Source: MGBC163016 sp964518575 (GTDB taxonomy: Bacteria > Actinomycetota > Coriobacteriia > Coriobacteriales > Eggerthellaceae). Taken from it: a DNA stretch of 64,000 nucleotides. The stretch is from NCBI GenBank assembly GCA_964518575.1, contig CAZFGW010000008.1:1-64000 (forward strand), written 5' to 3'. The position numbers and the translations under genes were made by a program. This document shows, in pieces, positions 61,994 to 64,000 of the stretch (its first letter is position 1; each line of letters starts with the position of its first letter). Under the pieces are notes generated by a model. The model had not been told where the DNA came from and ran no database searches. It saw only the letters and a list, made by a program, of their open reading frames with translations.

Positions 61994-62752
61994 ATGATCG
62001 AACTTGAACATATCAGCAAGATATATGAAACGCGTGATGGCGATCACCATGCGCTCTATGACGTGAACCTTACCATCAATGATGGGGAGGTCTTCGGCAT
62101 CATCGGACAGTCCGGTGCGGGCAAGTCAACGCTCGTGCGCTGCATCAATCTGCTTGAGCGCCCCACATCTGGTCGCATCTTTATCGACGGGGTCGATGTC
62201 ACCGATTACCAGGGCAAACAGCTGCGCAAGCTCCGCGAGGGCATCGGTATGATCTTCCAGAACTTCAGCTTGTTCCAGCAATCAACGGTGCTCCGGAATG
62301 TCACCTTCCCGCTCGATCTTCAGGGCAATGAGCATATGTCGAAACAAGAGCGCGATGCCCGTGCGATGGAGCTTTTGGAAGTGGTCGGGCTTACGGATAA
62401 GGCAAATCGGTATCCCAGCGAGCTTTCCGGCGGACAGCAGCAGCGCGTTGCCATTGCGCGCGCTCTGATGAATAACCCGCAGATCATGCTCTGCGATGAA
62501 GCGACAAGCGCGCTCGACACGCGCACAACGATGGACGTGCTGAACCTGTTGCGCGACATCAACAAGGATTTGGGCGTAACGCTTGTGATCATCACGCACT
62601 CCCTGTCCGTTGCGCGCAATATCTGCGACAGGCTTGCGGTGCTCGATGAGGGTCGCGTGGTCGAAGAGGGGAGCACGACGGATGTGCTTCACAACCATCG
62701 GAGCAATGCGGCGAAGGAATTGGTGGCGTTCGAAGGTTCGCTGGAAGCATAG
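61994..62752 (+). CDS. metN: Methionine ABC transporter ATPase
   Basis: 252 residues from ATG 61994. Walker A GQSGAGKSTLVRC, Q-loop IFQNFSLFQQ, signature LSGGQQQRVAIARAL, Walker B IMLCDEATSALD and H-loop IITHS are intact. It lacks the C-terminal NIL/ACT-like domain of E. coli MetN (about 90 residues), which mediates transinhibition by methionine, so uptake control probably differs. It lies between metQ and metI. Confidence 0.93.
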   Translation: MIELEHISKIYETRDGDHHALYDVNLTINDGEVFGIIGQSGAGKSTLVRCINLLERPTSGRIFIDGVDVTDYQGKQLRKLREGIGMIFQNFSLFQQSTVLRNVTFPLDLQGNEHMSKQERDARAMELLEVVGLTDKANRYPSELSGGQQQRVAIARALMNNPQIMLCDEATSALDTRTTMDVLNLLRDINKDLGVTLVIITHSLSVARNICDRLAVLDEGRVVEEGSTTDVLHNHRSNAAKELVAFEGSLEA

Positions 62753-62804
62753 CTCAGCATCCGCTTAGGCAAGACGAGGCACAGAGGGCAGAAGGGCAAC
62801 AACG

Positions 62805-63479
62805 ATGGAAGCGGTTTCGGAATTCATAGCAAACTACGGGGAGCTCTTCCTTGAGGGCACGTGGGTGTCAATCCTCATGACGCTCATCTCAGTGCTGTTC
62901 GCCTATGTCCTCGGCACGCCGATCGGCGTCCTTCTGACCATCACTTCGCCGAAGGGGCTCCATCCCCATAAAGCGCTCAATGCTGTTTTGGGTTGGATCG
63001 TCAATATCGGCAGGTCCATTCCCTTCATCATCCTCATGGTTGCACTCATTCCATTCACGCGTCTCATTGTGGGAACCTCGCTCGGCGTCAAAGGTGCGTG
63101 CGTACCGCTGATCATCACCGCCACTCCGTTTGTGGCGCGCATGGTCGAACAGAGTCTCTCTGAAGTCAGCAGCTCGCTCATCGAAGCTGCACAGAGTTTC
63201 GGTGCGAGTACGGGGCAGATCGTATTGCGGGTGCTGCTCAAAGAGAGCCTGCCCTCACTCATTCGCGGCATGTCCATCACGCTTGTCACGCTGTTCGGAT
63301 TCGTGGCGATGGCGGGAACCGTGGGCGCAGGTGGACTCGGCGACATTGCTATCAGATATGGCTATCAGCGATTCATGCCCGACGTGATGATCGTCTCCAT
63401 CATTCTCTGCGTGATCATCGTGCAGATTTTCCAATCTGTAGGCGATTTGATCGCGCGCAAGGTTGACAAGCGGAGCTAG
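62805..63479 (+). CDS. metI: Methionine ABC transporter permease
   Basis: 224 residues, five membrane helices. The coupling-helix region VSSSLIEAAQSFGASTGQIV and GFVAMAGTVGAGGLGDIAIR are characteristic of MetI. AGAAGGG precedes the ATG. It completes the metQ-metN-metI transporter. Confidence 0.94.
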   Translation: MEAVSEFIANYGELFLEGTWVSILMTLISVLFAYVLGTPIGVLLTITSPKGLHPHKALNAVLGWIVNIGRSIPFIILMVALIPFTRLIVGTSLGVKGACVPLIITATPFVARMVEQSLSEVSSSLIEAAQSFGASTGQIVLRVLLKESLPSLIRGMSITLVTLFGFVAMAGTVGAGGLGDIAIRYGYQRFMPDVMIVSIILCVIIVQIFQSVGDLIARKVDKRS

Positions 63480-63561
63480 GCGCGCGGAATTCTTATGGGG
63501 GCCACTCGGGGCTTGGTTGCTTCGAGGCGAACGTCTCTACGCATGGTTCGCCAATCATTCC

Positions 63562-64000
63562 TTACGATGCAAGGGCGATCATGCACGCCTTGATCTTCTC
63601 GATGTTTTCGCGATATTTCGCATCAACCGCTTCCTTATCAGCGGGATCTCCGCGGAAAAGATAGCTTGTATCGGGAAAGAGCCCGATAAACTTCGTCTTG
63701 TCCAAAACGTATTCTGCACTGTCCCACAGAGCACCGTACTCATTTTGCATGTTGCGGGACAACGTGCTGTCGTTGCGTGCGATCAGAGTGAAGAAGTCGC
63801 GCGCCGTCACATAGTGCGTTGCGCACTTCGCGCCGGGCGCGGGCGTTGTCAGAAGATTATCCTTTCCGCCTCCGAAGTATGAATAGGGAGAGGTAATGAG
63901 CGTATCGTCGATGATGTAGATGTCGTTGAAAAACGGCTTGTTGCTGAAGCGGAATTCGCAATTTTGTGCAACGTTCGCGCAATCGTTTTTCTCGTCGCAG
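63562..64000 (-). CDS. Hypothetical protein, N-terminus beyond the window
   Basis: The minus-strand frame is open from the right edge to TAG or TAA at about 63562, at least 145 residues. Visible stretches are FSNKPFFNDIYIIDDTLITS, then a Gly/Pro-rich turn and TARDFFTLIARNDSTLSRNM, ending KYRENIEKIKACMIALAS. The GTG at 63810 is not needed as a start because the frame continues upstream. No family recognised. It converges on metI with an 82-base gap holding no clear terminator. Confidence 0.6.
   Translation of the reverse strand, partial: CDEKNDCANVAQNCEFRFSNKPFFNDIYIIDDTLITSPYSYFGGGKDNLLTTPAPGAKCATHYVTARDFFTLIARNDSTLSRNMQNEYGALWDSAEYVLDKTKFIGLFPDTSYLFRGDPADKEAVDAKYRENIEKIKACMIALAS

Overview
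The window looks like a chromosome segment of an anaerobic or facultative Coriobacteriia member (Actinomycetota; an Eggerthellaceae-like genome is my best guess). This is inferred from moderately high GC, strong Shine-Dalgarno sites, an L10 leader upstream of rplJ-rplL, tandem YhgE/Pip proteins, a corrinoid methyltransferase pair and a CGAAC-N4-GTTC type SOS box. No rRNA, tRNA or CRISPR array was seen.

Bases 1-22,760 are ordinary backbone. They hold a HEAT-like protein, isocitrate dehydrogenase and aconitase (oxidative branch to 2-oxoglutarate), a large membrane-anchored protein with two YhgE/Pip proteins, the L10 leader with rplJ-rplL, tcdA, a baeRF-like protein, a zinc/cadmium-type efflux set (P-type ATPase, separate HMA protein, SmtB-like repressor with a visible promoter/operator), a tyrosine phosphatase, a sirtuin, mazG and guaA.

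Bases 22,760 to about 42,000 are an accessory island that starts exactly at the 3' end of guaA. It is clearly AT-richer up to about 36,600. It carries an AbiTii pair, a DUF4238 protein, a RelE/HigB-type toxin-antitoxin pair, an AAA ATPase with a DUF234/PD-(D/E)XK-like C-terminus, and an unusual reverse transcriptase flanked by direct repeats derived from a REP-associated transposase. Next comes a tight five-gene module (radical SAM, ParB-like, PD-(D/E)XK-like, SNF2 helicase, second ParB-like) that I cannot match to a named system and regard as the most interesting object here. An IS1249-like remnant, an IS256-family element killed by one nonsense codon, and an operon of DnaJ-like, HIRAN and Sel1 proteins follow. 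No integrase is visible.

Bases 42,000-64,000 return to backbone-like sequence: an SOS-box dinB, VapBC-like and SRAP genes, a three-gene cluster of BspA-type LRR protein, VWA/metallopeptidase-like protein and a MoxR ATPase fused to a SAM methyltransferase, a LysR/methyltransferase/corrinoid-protein locus, a two-component system, a Pit transporter, a second Y-family polymerase with a YolD-like partner, and metQ-metN-metI. A partial gene runs off the right end.

A dispersed palindromic repeat with core GGGCGAGATgAATCTCGCCC occurs at least eight times in intergenic backbone DNA and never in the AT-rich island. It therefore also marks native versus acquired DNA.
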